Assembly (NCBI GenBank): GCA_025356395.1
Contig: JANXTA010000009.1
Coordinates: forward strand, 1 to 64,000
Length of the DNA stretch: 64,000 nucleotides
Source: Betaproteobacteria bacterium
GTDB taxonomy: Bacteria > Pseudomonadota > Gammaproteobacteria > Burkholderiales > Burkholderiaceae_D
Direction of reading: 5' to 3'
The notes below the pieces were generated by a model. It was not told the origin of the DNA, did not search any database, and saw only the letters and a program-made list of their open reading frames with translations. Position 1 is the first letter of the stretch. Each line of letters opens with the position of its first letter. The position numbers and the translations under genes were made by a program. Positions 31,377-41,220 of this stretch are shown piece after piece.

Positions 31377-32653
31377 GCGACGGATGATCTGCGGAGCAGC
31401 TGCGAGACGCAGTGGCTGCTCTTGAGGGATCGCGCGAGTTGTTTGTAGAGCGGTCGCGGACATACCGTCCGCGAGATGGCATGCACGATCAGCGTCGCGG
31501 CCATCAGCGGCAGGGCCAGCACCGAGTTCTGTGTCATCCCGATCACGGTCACGACCGCGGGTAGTGGCGCCCGCACGACGCCCGCGAAATACGCGCCCAT
31601 GCCGAGCAGAAGCAACGCGCCCACCGGCTGCGACCGGAACAGCAGCGCGAGGTTGTGGCCGAAGCCGGTACCCACCGCGAGCGATGGCGCGAAGATGCCG
31701 CCCGGAATGCCGCTCAGGTACGCGACCAGCGTGGCCGCCAGCTTCGCGATGCCGACGCTCTCGCCGTGCGATTGACCCGTGAGCATCGAACGAGTCTCCT
31801 CGCATCCGGCGCCGAAGATCATGCCACCCGACAGCGCGCCGACGCATGCGAGCGCGAGTCCACAGAGCGCTGCGAAGCGCACTGGTCGCTCCTTCTGCCA
31901 CAGCGGCAGCACGGTGAGGCTGGCGTTGCTAAGCGCGGGCAGCGCGCGAACGAAGAGTCGTCCGACAAGGCCGCACATCAGCGCGGCGGGTAACGCGGCG
32001 GGGAGTTCGACACTTGCCGCCGCGCGGTCGAAATACGCGGGGTTGCCCTGCAGTCCGAGCGAAACGACGCCGGCGAAGATCACCGCGGTGACGACGATAC
32101 TGAGGGTGCGCTGCTCGAACGATCGCGCCATCCCCTCGATCGCGAAGACGATACCGGCCGCGCCGCGCGCGAGGATCAGGCCGCGCTGCATGCCCTCGTT
32201 GGGGAACGATGACGAGCGGGACAAGGCCTACATGATCGACGCGCCGACCTGCACCGAAGGACCCTCGCGACCGATCGACGCGAGTCCGATGATGGTCAGC
32301 ACGATCTTGCCGGCCGCAACCTTGAGCTACAGCAGTCGTCGGCGCGCCGCCTCGCCGAGCGCGAGCGCGGCGATTGCCTGTGAGATGCCGCTGCCCTGCG
32401 AGCCCGGCACCCAGCGGATGGTCAGCCAGCGGATCAGCGCGAAGCCGGTCGGCGCAACCAGGAACGCGACCCACGCACCCTGCCCGAGCAGGCGGTGGAA
32501 AGCCTCGTTCGCCGCGTTGGCGGCGAGCGCGAAGGCGACGGACACCAGGCCGACGATGACGGCACCGGTCAGGAACCACAGCCGTCGGTGCCAGATCGCT
32601 CGCGAAAAGAAGATCTTGCGAGACCGGCGATTGATGGTGATCTTGGGGCGCAT
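31337..32653 (-). pseudogene. clcA: ClcA-type chloride channel/antiporter with two in-frame TAG codons and an apparent internal deletion
   Basis: One continuous frame: GSQGSGISQAIAALALGEAARRRLL*LKVAAGKIVLTIIGLASIGREGPSVQVGASIM*ALSRSSSFPNEGMQRGLILARGAAGIVFAIEGMARSFEQ...YLSGIPGGIFAPSLAVGTG. TAG codons at 32327-32329 and 32228-32230 (reverse strand). Confidence 0.85.
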
Positions 32654-32789
32654 CGGCCAGCAGGCGAGTGAGGAAGACGCAGAAGACGGCGCGTCGGGTG
32701 TTGCGCCGAGCATACCGACGCGGCTCCCGTGACAACCCATTGCGCCGATCGTGCGGCGTGGGGGCGAGGGGCTATGCGACCATCCTTGG

Positions 32790-34157
32790 ATGTCGACGCC
32801 CGTCCCGCCGCCGCCCCCACCAGATCGGTCGTCGGCGACGAAGCCTCCCGGCTTCATCGGACGCCTCGCCGGTGGTTTCCATTTTTCGTGGCGCGACACG
32901 CTGATCGCCCTCTTGCCGGTCGTGGTGCTCATCGGACTGGTGGGCTACATCGCACAACGCCTCGTGCGTCCCGCCCCGCCGTCGACGATCGTGATGACCA
33001 CCGGCACGGCCGGGGGCGCCTACGACGAGTTCGCGAAGCGCTACCGCAGCATCCTCGCGCGCAGTGGCGTCACGCTCGAATTGCACAGCTCGTCCGGCGC
33101 CGTCGAGAACTACGAACGGCTGCGGTCGTCGCCCGCCGCGGACGGCGTCACCTACGACGTCGGCTTCATCCAGAGCGGCATCGGCTCGATGGAGGGGGCG
33201 CCGCATCTCGAGACCATTGCCGGCGTCTACTACGAGCCGGTGTGGCTGTTCTCGTCGCACCTCGACAACCTGGCCAAGCTGTCCGACCTGCACGGCAAGC
33301 GTATCGGCGTCGGCAGCCCCGGCAGCGGACTGCGCCGGCTGTCGCTGCAGATACTCGCCGCAGCCGGCATCACCGAGGGCAACGCGACCTTCTTCGAGGT
33401 GGCGGGCACCGAGGCGGCGCGGATGCTCGAACGCGGCACGCTCGACATCGCATTCATCATCGGCGCGCCCGAGTCGCCCTTCATCCAGGGCCTGTTCAAG
33501 GGGCCTCTGCACATCGTCAGCCTCGCGCAGTCCGAGGCCATCGGGCGCTACTTCCCCGCGCTGACGCCGCAGGTGCTGCCGCAAGGCGCGGTCGATCTGG
33601 CCGAAGGCCGGCCCGAGCACGACGTGAAGCTGCTGGCCGCCACCTCGATCCTGGTGTCGCGCGACGACTTCCATCCCGCGCTGGTCCACCTGCTGCTCGA
33701 AGCCGCGGCCAAGGTGCATGGCGGACCCGGGCTGTTCCAGAAGCGCGGGGAATTCCCGTCATCGAAGGTGCAGGACTTCCCGGTGTCGGAGCAGGCGACG
33801 CGCTGGTTCCAGTCGGGGCGGCCCTTCCTGCAGCGTTACCTGCCGTTCTGGCTGGCCAACCTGATCGAACGCCTGCTGGTGGTCATCGTGCCGATCGTCG
33901 CGCTGGCCATCCCCCTCACGCGGATCGTGCCGGCCTTCTACAGCTGGCGCGTGCGCTCGAAGATCTTCCGCTGGTACGGTGAGCTGCAGCAGATCGAGCG
34001 GCGGGCGCCGGACGGCTCCGATCGGCGCGCGGTGCTGCAGCGCCTGGTCGAGATCGAGGCCTCGGTCAACGCGCTCAAGATCCCGCTGGCCTTTTATCAC
34101 GAGGTCCATCTGCTGCGCGCCCACATCGACATGGTCCGCGGGCATCTGGCTGCCTGA
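32790..34157 (+). CDS. TAXI-family TRAP-type solute-binding protein, membrane anchored, with C-terminal TM and cytoplasmic helix region
   Basis: IVMTTGTAGGAYDEFAKRYRSIL...FIQSGIGSMEGAPHLETIAGVYYEPVWLFSSHLDNLAKLSDLHGKRIGVGSPGSGLR; N-terminal TM TLIALLPVVVLIGLVGYIA and C-terminal TM LLVVIVPIVALAIPL. Confidence 0.85.
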   Translation: MSTPVPPPPPPDRSSATKPPGFIGRLAGGFHFSWRDTLIALLPVVVLIGLVGYIAQRLVRPAPPSTIVMTTGTAGGAYDEFAKRYRSILARSGVTLELHSSSGAVENYERLRSSPAADGVTYDVGFIQSGIGSMEGAPHLETIAGVYYEPVWLFSSHLDNLAKLSDLHGKRIGVGSPGSGLRRLSLQILAAAGITEGNATFFEVAGTEAARMLERGTLDIAFIIGAPESPFIQGLFKGPLHIVSLAQSEAIGRYFPALTPQVLPQGAVDLAEGRPEHDVKLLAATSILVSRDDFHPALVHLLLEAAAKVHGGPGLFQKRGEFPSSKVQDFPVSEQATRWFQSGRPFLQRYLPFWLANLIERLLVVIVPIVALAIPLTRIVPAFYSWRVRSKIFRWYGELQQIERRAPDGSDRRAVLQRLVEIEASVNALKIPLAFYHEVHLLRAHIDMVRGHLAA

Positions 34158-34216
34158 CGATCGGGCAGGGCGTCACGTACAATCAGTGCCCTCCCAAACG
34201 CATCGATCGCAAGAAC

Positions 34217-35321
34217 ATGGAAGCCGAACGCCTCAACCAGATTGCAGCCTCCATCGCCGATCTGCGCGCCCGCGCAGACGAAGCGCGGAGGTATCTTTGA
34301 CTTCGATTCCAAGGCGAATCGGCTGAACGAAGTCAACGGCGCGCTCGAAGACCCCAAGGTCTGGGACGACGCCAAGCGGGCGCAGGAGCTGGGCCGCGAG
34401 AAGAAGTCGCTCGAGGACATCGTCACGACGATCGGCAAGCTCGACACCGACCTGACCGATGCCGGCGACCTATTCGCGATGGCCAAGGACGAAGGCGACG
34501 ACGACACGCTGGAGTCGGTCGAGACCGATACGGCGGCGTTACGCGCGATCGTCGAGGGCATGGAGTTCCGCCGCATGTTCTCGAACGAGGCGGACAAGTT
34601 CAATTGCTTCCTCGACATCCAGGCCGGCGCCGGAGGGACCGAGGCCCAGGACTGGGCGCAGATGCTCGAGCGCCAATACCTCAAGTACGCCGAACGCAAG
34701 GGCTTCAAGACCGAGCTGCTCGAGGAATCCGACGGCGAGACGGCCGGCATCAAGAGCGCGACCATCAAGATCGAGGGCGAGTACGCCTACGGCTTCCTGC
34801 GCACCGAGACCGGCGTGCACCGGCTGGTTCGCAAGAGCCCGTTCGATTCGTCCGGCGGTCGCCACACGTCGTTCGCGAGCGTCTTCGTGTACCCCGAGGT
34901 CGACGACTCGATCGAGGTCGAGATCAATCCGGCCGACCTGCGCATCGATACCTTCCGGGCATCGGGCGCAGGCGGCCAGCACATCAACAAGACCGACTCG
35001 GCGATCCGCATCACGCATAACCCGACCGGCATCGTGGTCCAGTGCCAGAACGATCGCAGCCAGCACCGCAACCGCGCCGAGGCGATGGCGATGCTGAAGT
35101 CGCGGCTCTACGAGGCCGAGCTGCGCAAGCGCCAGGTCGAGCAGGACAAACTCGAAGCGTCGAAGACCGACGTGGGCTGGGGCCACCAGATCCGCTCGTA
35201 CGTGCTCGACCAGTCGCGCATCAAGGACCTGCGGACCAACGTCGAGGTCAGCGCGACGCAGAAGGTGCTCGACGGTGACCTGGACGTGTTCATCGAGGCG
35301 AGTCTGAAGCAGGGGGTTTGA
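34217..35321 (+). CDS. prfB: Peptide chain release factor 2; programmed +1 frameshift: join(34217..34297,34299..35321)
   Basis: [27 protein letters not shown] then CTT TGA C then [22 protein letters not shown]...[44 protein letters not shown]. Confidence 0.96.
34285..34301 (+). promoter_or_regulatory. prfB: prfB programmed +1 frameshift site with internal SD-like element
   Basis: Sequence GGAGG TAT CTT TGA C; SD-like GGAGG three bases before CTT, in-frame TGA at 34298-34300, +1 frame continues from GAC at 34299. Confidence 0.93.
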
Positions 35322-35328
35322 AATCGCG

Positions 35329-35742
35329 ATGACCTGGACCATCCGGGCCATCGAAGCCCACGAGATCGAGGCGGTACGGCAACTGTTGCTCGCCAACGGC
35401 TGGGAAGGCGCGCGCTTCGCGCCCGATCGCTTTTCTCTGCTCGTCACGCATGCGCGCGAAGCACTGGTCGCGGTCGATGGAGACCGTGTCGTCGGCTTCG
35501 CGCGAACGCTGGGCGATGGCGTGTCGAACGGCTACCTGTGCACGCTGGTCGTCGCCGCGGAATATCGCAAGCAGGGGATCGCTCGGGCCCTGGTCGCCCG
35601 CGCGCTCGGCGACAACCCCGATATGACGTGGGTGCTGCGCGCTGAGCGGCCCGGGTTGCAGGCGTTCTACGAGAAGCTCGGCTGGCGGCGCTCGACGGTC
35701 GCCATGGAACGCGTGCGGGTCGCGCCCGTCAACGACGCATGA
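35329..35742 (+). CDS. GNAT family N-acetyltransferase
   Basis: TIRAIEAHEIEAVRQLLLANGW...GYLCTLVVAAEYRKQGIARALVARAL...GLQAFYEKLGWRR. Confidence 0.87.
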   Translation: MTWTIRAIEAHEIEAVRQLLLANGWEGARFAPDRFSLLVTHAREALVAVDGDRVVGFARTLGDGVSNGYLCTLVVAAEYRKQGIARALVARALGDNPDMTWVLRAERPGLQAFYEKLGWRRSTVAMERVRVAPVNDA

Positions 35743-36629
35743 AGTCGACCGAGGTCCCCATGGAACATGTGACCCTCACCGCCAACGGCGCCCGCTTCCA
35801 TGTCGTGACCGCGGGCGAGGGTCCGCCGCTCCTGCTGCTGCACGGCTGGCCCGAGTTCTGGCTGACCTGGAAGCCGGTGATGGAACGTCTCGCCGGTCGC
35901 TATCACCTGATCGCGCCCGACCTGCGCGGCTTCGGCGACAGCGACAAGCCGGCCGGCCCGTTCGGCGCGGCCGAGCACGCGCAGGACCTCGTCGCGTTGC
36001 TCGATGCGCTCGGCCTCGATCGCGTCGGCGTCGTGGGGCACGACGTCGGCGGCGCGATCATGCAGGCGCTCGCGCGAGCCGCTCCCGAACGCGTCGCCGG
36101 ACTGTTCTTCTTCGACTTCGTGTACCCCGGCATCGGCCGGCGCATGGGTATGCCCGACCGGCTCAACGAGATCTGGTACCAGTCGTTCCACCAGACCGAC
36201 CTCGCGATCGCGCTGGTGGGCCAGAGCCGCGCCTCGTGCCGCGCGTACTTCGAGTTCATCGTCGAACGCTGGACGCATCGCCCGCATCCCTTCGGCGACG
36301 ACTTCGAAACGCTGGTCGACAACTTCATGAAGCCCGGCAATCTCGCTGGCGGGTTCGACTACTACCGGGCGGCCCACGCAGGACGCGTCGCGATGATGAG
36401 CGGTACCGCACCGACGCTGCCGCCGATCGACATCCCGACCTGCGTGCGCTGGGCCGAGCACGACGTGCTGTTCCCGTTCGAATGGACCGATCGCCTCGGC
36501 GAGACCTTCACCGATCTCGATCTCGCGTGCTTCGAAGACGTTGGCCATTTCCCGCATCGCGAGGATCCGGATCGGGCCGCGCACGAGATCGGCCGTTTCT
36601 TCGATCGCGTGGTCGGCACGACGCGTTGA
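35739..36629 (+). CDS. Alpha/beta hydrolase (epoxide hydrolase/haloacetate dehalogenase-like)
   Basis: PPLLLLHGWPEFWLTWKPVMERLAGRYHLIAPDLRGFGDSDKP, VGVVGHDVGGAIMQALA nucleophile elbow with Asp, DVGHFPHRED His. Confidence 0.88.
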   Translation: MKSTEVPMEHVTLTANGARFHVVTAGEGPPLLLLHGWPEFWLTWKPVMERLAGRYHLIAPDLRGFGDSDKPAGPFGAAEHAQDLVALLDALGLDRVGVVGHDVGGAIMQALARAAPERVAGLFFFDFVYPGIGRRMGMPDRLNEIWYQSFHQTDLAIALVGQSRASCRAYFEFIVERWTHRPHPFGDDFETLVDNFMKPGNLAGGFDYYRAAHAGRVAMMSGTAPTLPPIDIPTCVRWAEHDVLFPFEWTDRLGETFTDLDLACFEDVGHFPHREDPDRAAHEIGRFFDRVVGTTR

Positions 36630-36651
36630 CCCGACCGGGGGCCGCATCACG

Positions 36652-38895
36652 ATGCCGATGCCCTCGCATCCCGTGACGACGCTGACGCGCGAGTACGCCG
36701 CCGGCGCGGCCAGCGTCCTGGCGGGGCTGGCGTCGGTCCTCACGCTCGGCATCCTGGCCTACGCGGCGCTGGGCTCGCAGGCGGCCACCATCGGCATTCC
36801 CGCCGCGCTGATCGCGACCGTGTTCGGGGGCAGCCTGTTCGCCGTGATCGCGCGCGGACCGATGCCGGCGGGCGGGCCGTCGTCGGCGCCCACGCTGATG
36901 CTCGCCGCGCTGGTCGCGGGGGTCGTCGCCGATCCGGGTTTCGATCGGGGCCGCGCGAACGACGTGGCGGCGCTGCTCGCGCTCACGGCCGGATCGGTCG
37001 TGGGCATGGGCCTGTTGCAGATCGCGATCGCGCTCAGCGGCCTGATGCGGGTGTCCAGGTTCGTGCCGCAGCCGGTGCTCGCCGGCTTCATGAACGGCGT
37101 GGCCGTGGTGTTCGTGTTGTCGCAGGTGCCGGCGCTGTTCGGCTGGACCTCGGGGCTGTGGGCCGCCCGGGGCCTGCATGCGCTCGCGGCTATCGAGCCG
37201 GCGACGCTCGCGATCGGCATGGCGACGGTCGTCGCGGTATGGGCCTGGCCCCGTCTCTCGGCACAGGACTGGATGCCCGGTGTTACGCGTTTCATGCCTC
37301 CGTCGTTCGCTGGACTCTGGCTGGGCTGCGCGCTGTATGCCGCGGTCGCCTGGCTCGCGCCCTCGGCGGCTCTCGGCGGCATGATCGGCGAGGTGCCGCG
37401 GGCCTTGCCGACGATCGACCGTCTCGTGCCCTGGTTCGGCGGCGACGTTTCGGGCTTGCTGCGACGTCACGCGCTAACGGCCGCCACCACCGCCGCGCTG
37501 ATGGCGATGATCGGCACGCTCGACATCGTGCTCAACGGCCTCGCGCTCGATCAGGCCTTGCGGTCGCGGACCGAACCGCGGCACGAACTGTTCGCGCTCG
37601 GCGCCGCCAACATCCTCTCCGGCGTGTTCGGCGGCCTGCCGCTACTGCTGGTCCGCGCACGCGCGCTGGCGACCTGGCGCGCGGGCGGTCGACGGCGTGT
37701 GTCGCTGCTCTTCGCCAACACGCTGTTCGCCGTGCTCGCGCTGGTCGGCACGCCGCTGCTCGCGCTACTTCCCGAGACGGTCCTCGCCGGGATCATGGTG
37801 ATGGTGGGCCTGCTGCTGTTCGACGCGTGGTCGTTGCGGCTCGTCGGCGCCTGGATACGGGGCCGTCGCTCCGCCGAGGCCCGGCACAACCTCGTGCTGG
37901 TTGGCGTCGTGTGCGGGGTGAGCGTGGTATTCGGCTTCGCGCTCGGCGTCGCGGTCGGCGCGGTGCTCGCCGTGGTGGTCTTCATCCGCAGCATGAATCG
38001 ATCGCTGGTACGGGCGCGACGCAGCGCGGTCGAGCAGCCGTCGCGACGGATCTATTCGGAAGCCCACGAGACGGTGTTGCGCGCGCAGCGGCCGTCGATC
38101 GCGATCCTCGAACTCGAAGGGGCGCTGTTCTTCGGCAGTGCCGATCGCCTGACACGCGAGGTGGACGCACTGGCCGGCAAGTGCCTTGCGATCGTGATGG
38201 ATTTTCGTCGCGTGAACCTGATCGACGCGTCGGGTGCAGTGGTTCTCTCGCAGATCCACGACCGCCTGCAGGAGCGGGGCGTCGCGCTGCGGCTCGCCGG
38301 CCTGGTGCCGGGCGATCGTCATGGGCATGCCCTGCGGGAGTTCGCCGGCGAGGCGTTGCCGACGTCCGCGTGGCATCCCGACGTGGATCGCGCGGTCGAA
38401 GCGGCCGAGATCGACGCGCTCGCGCGCGTCGCCTCGCAGAGCGTGGACGAAGCCGTACCGCTGTCCCGATCGGCGCTCGCGATCGGTCTCGATACCGGTC
38501 AATGTGCCTTGCTGGCCGGCTATCTCGAGACCTGCACGTTCCGCGCCGGCGAACGACTCTTCTCGCAGGGCGATCCCGGTGATCGGCTCTACGTGCTGAC
38601 TGTGGGTTCGATCAGCGTGATGGGGCACGTGGCGTCGACGGGATCGCGACGCCGCTTCGTCACCTGCTCACCGGGGATGATGCTGGGGGAAGTCGCGATG
38701 CTCGACGGCCGCGGCCGCAGCGGACAGGCCGTGGCGGACAGCCACAGCGAGACTCGCGTGCTGACCAAAGCGTCGTTGCAGCGCCTCGGCGCGGAGCATC
38801 CGGCGCTGTGCGCGCTGGTCTATCGCAACATCGCGCGGCATCTCGCGGATCGACTGCGCACGGCGTCGATCGTGCACGGTGCAGGCGAGGACTGA
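36652..38895 (+). CDS. SulP family anion transporter with STAS and C-terminal cyclic-nucleotide-binding domain
   Basis: SulP TM region; STAS (SIAILELEGALFFGSADRLTREVDAL...VMDFRRVNLIDASGAVVL); cNMP domain (FRAGERLFSQGDPGDRLYVLTVGSISV...CSPGMMLGEVAMLDGRGRSGQAVADSHSETRVL). In-frame ATG at 36652. Confidence 0.88.
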   Translation: MPMPSHPVTTLTREYAAGAASVLAGLASVLTLGILAYAALGSQAATIGIPAALIATVFGGSLFAVIARGPMPAGGPSSAPTLMLAALVAGVVADPGFDRGRANDVAALLALTAGSVVGMGLLQIAIALSGLMRVSRFVPQPVLAGFMNGVAVVFVLSQVPALFGWTSGLWAARGLHALAAIEPATLAIGMATVVAVWAWPRLSAQDWMPGVTRFMPPSFAGLWLGCALYAAVAWLAPSAALGGMIGEVPRALPTIDRLVPWFGGDVSGLLRRHALTAATTAALMAMIGTLDIVLNGLALDQALRSRTEPRHELFALGAANILSGVFGGLPLLLVRARALATWRAGGRRRVSLLFANTLFAVLALVGTPLLALLPETVLAGIMVMVGLLLFDAWSLRLVGAWIRGRRSAEARHNLVLVGVVCGVSVVFGFALGVAVGAVLAVVVFIRSMNRSLVRARRSAVEQPSRRIYSEAHETVLRAQRPSIAILELEGALFFGSADRLTREVDALAGKCLAIVMDFRRVNLIDASGAVVLSQIHDRLQERGVALRLAGLVPGDRHGHALREFAGEALPTSAWHPDVDRAVEAAEIDALARVASQSVDEAVPLSRSALAIGLDTGQCALLAGYLETCTFRAGERLFSQGDPGDRLYVLTVGSISVMGHVASTGSRRRFVTCSPGMMLGEVAMLDGRGRSGQAVADSHSETRVLTKASLQRLGAEHPALCALVYRNIARHLADRLRTASIVHGAGED

Positions 38896-38903
38896 AGCGA
38901 TCG

Positions 38904-40283
38904 TCACTCCATGCGCTTCTTCGCGTCCTTCAAGGCGGTCTGCAGCATCTCCTCGACGCTCGGGTGATAGAACGGCATGGCCAGCATGCGATCGACGGTG
39001 AGCTTCTGGTCGATGGCCGAGGCGAGCAGGTGCGCAAGATGTTCGCCCTGCACCGACACCAGACTCGCACCGAGCAGCGTGCCATCGCGTCGATCGGCAT
39101 AAACGCGCACCAGGTTGCCCTGGGCTCCGATGATCTTCGAGCGGCCGTTGTGATCGCCGCTGCCGGTGCCGACCACCACGCGATCGCGATGGACATCGTC
39201 GTGCCGCATGCCGATCTGCGCGATGTCCGGGTCCGAGAACACGATCGACATCGGGGTGCGGCGCCGCGGTCGTTTCAGCGCCTGTCCGCGCACCAGCGCG
39301 AGTGCCTGGTGCGCGGCAATGCGGCCCTCGTCGACGGCCTCGTGCTGCAGAGACCGATCGCCGTTCGCATCGCCGGCGACGAAGATCGTCGAGCGGCCGA
39401 GGCGCAGCGTGCGCGGGTCGATCGGCGCGTCGTCGTCCCCGTCCCATTCGACGCCTGCCCGATCCAGGTCGAGCGAGTCCAGGTTCGGTTTGCGACCGAG
39501 CGCGGCGAGGACCCGCTCGACGCGGTGCGTCGAGTTGCCGATCGCGAGTCGGAACTGCGTGCCGTCGCGGGTCACTTCGCCCTCCTGGCCGAGGGACATG
39601 TCGAGCTCGCTGCCGAAGGCCTCGATCGCGCGGCGGGCGATGACGGAGTCGGCGATGCCCGCGGGCCATGGCGCCTGCTCGACGGCCACCACACGCACGC
39701 CGAGTCGCGTCATCGCGAGTCCCAGTTCGATGCCGATGGCGCCGAGCCCGAGCAGGCCGAGCGACTTCGGAAGCCTGGTCAGCGAGAACAGCGAGTCGGT
39801 GGTCAGGATGCCTCGCGCGACGCTGGTGCCGTAGCGCGCGAGGGCCGGCGGCACCACGGGATGCGAGCCGGTCGCGACCACGAAGCCGCCCGCCTCGAGC
39901 CTGACCCCGGCGACCTCGATCGCATTCGGCGCGACGAAGCGGGCGCCGCCCGTCACGAGATTGCGACCGAGGACGGTCCGAGTGGTGTCCGCGGTGCCGC
40001 CCGCGAGATCGTCGCGCAGGCTGCGGACCTCGCGCCACAGGCGATCGCGCACCCTGGCCTGCATCGCCACGTCCCAGTGACCGAGCGTATTCGCTGTCGC
40101 GAAGCGTCGACCGGCGTAGAGCGCCGCCTTCGAAGGCATGCAGCCGACGCGCGCACAGGTCGTGCCGAGCGGCCCGTGGTCGACGAGCAGGGCGCGATGT
40201 CCGGCGTCGCGTACGGCGTGCCATGCGGCCAGGCCGGCGGTGCCTGCACCGATCACGATCACGTCTGCCTTGCGAGTCTTCAT
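38904..40283 (-). CDS. FAD-dependent pyridine nucleotide-disulfide oxidoreductase (dihydrolipoyl dehydrogenase-like)
   Basis: DVIVIGAGTAGLAAWHAVRDAGHRALLVDHGPLGTTCARVGCMPSKAALYAG; IFVAGDANGDRSLQHEA; MPFYHPSVEEMLQTAL. Confidence 0.88.
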   Translation of the reverse strand: MKTRKADVIVIGAGTAGLAAWHAVRDAGHRALLVDHGPLGTTCARVGCMPSKAALYAGRRFATANTLGHWDVAMQARVRDRLWREVRSLRDDLAGGTADTTRTVLGRNLVTGGARFVAPNAIEVAGVRLEAGGFVVATGSHPVVPPALARYGTSVARGILTTDSLFSLTRLPKSLGLLGLGAIGIELGLAMTRLGVRVVAVEQAPWPAGIADSVIARRAIEAFGSELDMSLGQEGEVTRDGTQFRLAIGNSTHRVERVLAALGRKPNLDSLDLDRAGVEWDGDDDAPIDPRTLRLGRSTIFVAGDANGDRSLQHEAVDEGRIAAHQALALVRGQALKRPRRRTPMSIVFSDPDIAQIGMRHDDVHRDRVVVGTGSGDHNGRSKIIGAQGNLVRVYADRRDGTLLGASLVSVQGEHLAHLLASAIDQKLTVDRMLAMPFYHPSVEEMLQTALKDAKKRME

Positions 40284-40383
40284 GGGGGCCATTCGAACGG
40301 GTTGCAGGAAAAGGTCGTTGCGCTTCGTTATGATCCGGCGCCGGGCTGCCCACGACAGTCGGCAATACACGGAGCGTGATCGC

Positions 40384-41139
40384 ATGGAAGTCGTCATCGT
40401 CACCGGCGCGTCGAAAGGTCTCGGCGCCGCCATGGTCGAGCAGTTGCTATCCCCCGATCGTCATGTGATCGGCATCGCACGTTCGCCGAACCAGGCGCTG
40501 GCCGCGTCGGCCACTAGCAAGGGCGCCTGGCTCGACTGGTATCTGCAGGACCTCGCCGATGCGGACGCGAGCGATCGGCTGGCCGCGTCGATCTGCGCCT
40601 CGATGCCGCGTGACGCGACGCGTTATGCCCTGGTCAACAACGCCGCCCTGATCGAGCCGGTGGGTGCGGTGGCGACGCTCGAGTCTGCGGCAATCATGGC
40701 GGCGCTGAACGTCAATCTCGCGGCGCCGATGCTGTTCAGCGCGCGCTTCCTCGCGGCCACCGATGATCGCGCCATCGATCGCCGGATCCTCAACATCTCG
40801 TCCGGCTCGGGTCGCCACCCGATGGATGGCAACGGCGTGTACTCGGCGACGAAGGCGGGCCTCGACATGTTCACGCGCTGCATGAAGGCCGAGCAGCTCG
40901 AACGCCCCGAGGGTCGTCGTGCCCGCGTGGTCTCGCTGGCGCCCGGCGTGATCGACACCGACATGCAGGTCCACGCGCGCAGCCAGGACCCGGTGAAATT
41001 TCCGCAGACCCGCTACTTCGTGCAGATGAAGACCGACGGCGTGCTGGTCTCGCCCGAGGACGCCGCGCGCAAGATCCTCGGCTACCTGTTCCGCGACGAC
41101 TTCGGCGACACCGAGATCGACGACATCCGCAACGCGTGA
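40384..41139 (+). CDS. SDR family NAD(P)-dependent oxidoreductase
   Basis: VVIVTGASKGLGAAMVEQLL, NNAALIEPVG, ILNISSGSGRHPMDGNGVYSATKAGLDMFTR; in-frame ATG at 40384. Confidence 0.88.
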   Translation: MEVVIVTGASKGLGAAMVEQLLSPDRHVIGIARSPNQALAASATSKGAWLDWYLQDLADADASDRLAASICASMPRDATRYALVNNAALIEPVGAVATLESAAIMAALNVNLAAPMLFSARFLAATDDRAIDRRILNISSGSGRHPMDGNGVYSATKAGLDMFTRCMKAEQLERPEGRRARVVSLAPGVIDTDMQVHARSQDPVKFPQTRYFVQMKTDGVLVSPEDAARKILGYLFRDDFGDTEIDDIRNA

Positions 41140-41175
41140 GCCTGCATGTGAAGCGTGCATTGTCTTGTCCAGCAG

Positions 41176-41205
41176 ACTGTGACACAATCTTGACACTGTG
41201 ACACA
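41176..41205 (+). promoter_or_regulatory. Candidate TA operator: two exact 11-bp direct repeats ACTGTGACACA
   Basis: ACTGTGACACA at 41176-41186 and 41195-41205, 19 bp apart (about two helical turns), directly upstream of the antitoxin start. A TTGACA hexamer lies between them at 41190-41195. Confidence 0.55.
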
Positions 41206-41220
41206 TTGCTGGAGTTCTTC

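Noticed and set aside
25524-32329. Three in-frame TAG interruptions (25524-25526, 32228-32230, 32327-32329) as possible amber recoding or suppression
   Set aside because: TAG is used as an ordinary terminator in this window (recJ at 30873, relA at 55713, the 31026-31376 gene), the S41 lesion is TAA rather than TAG, and ClcA also carries a deletion. Pseudogenisation or assembly error is simpler.
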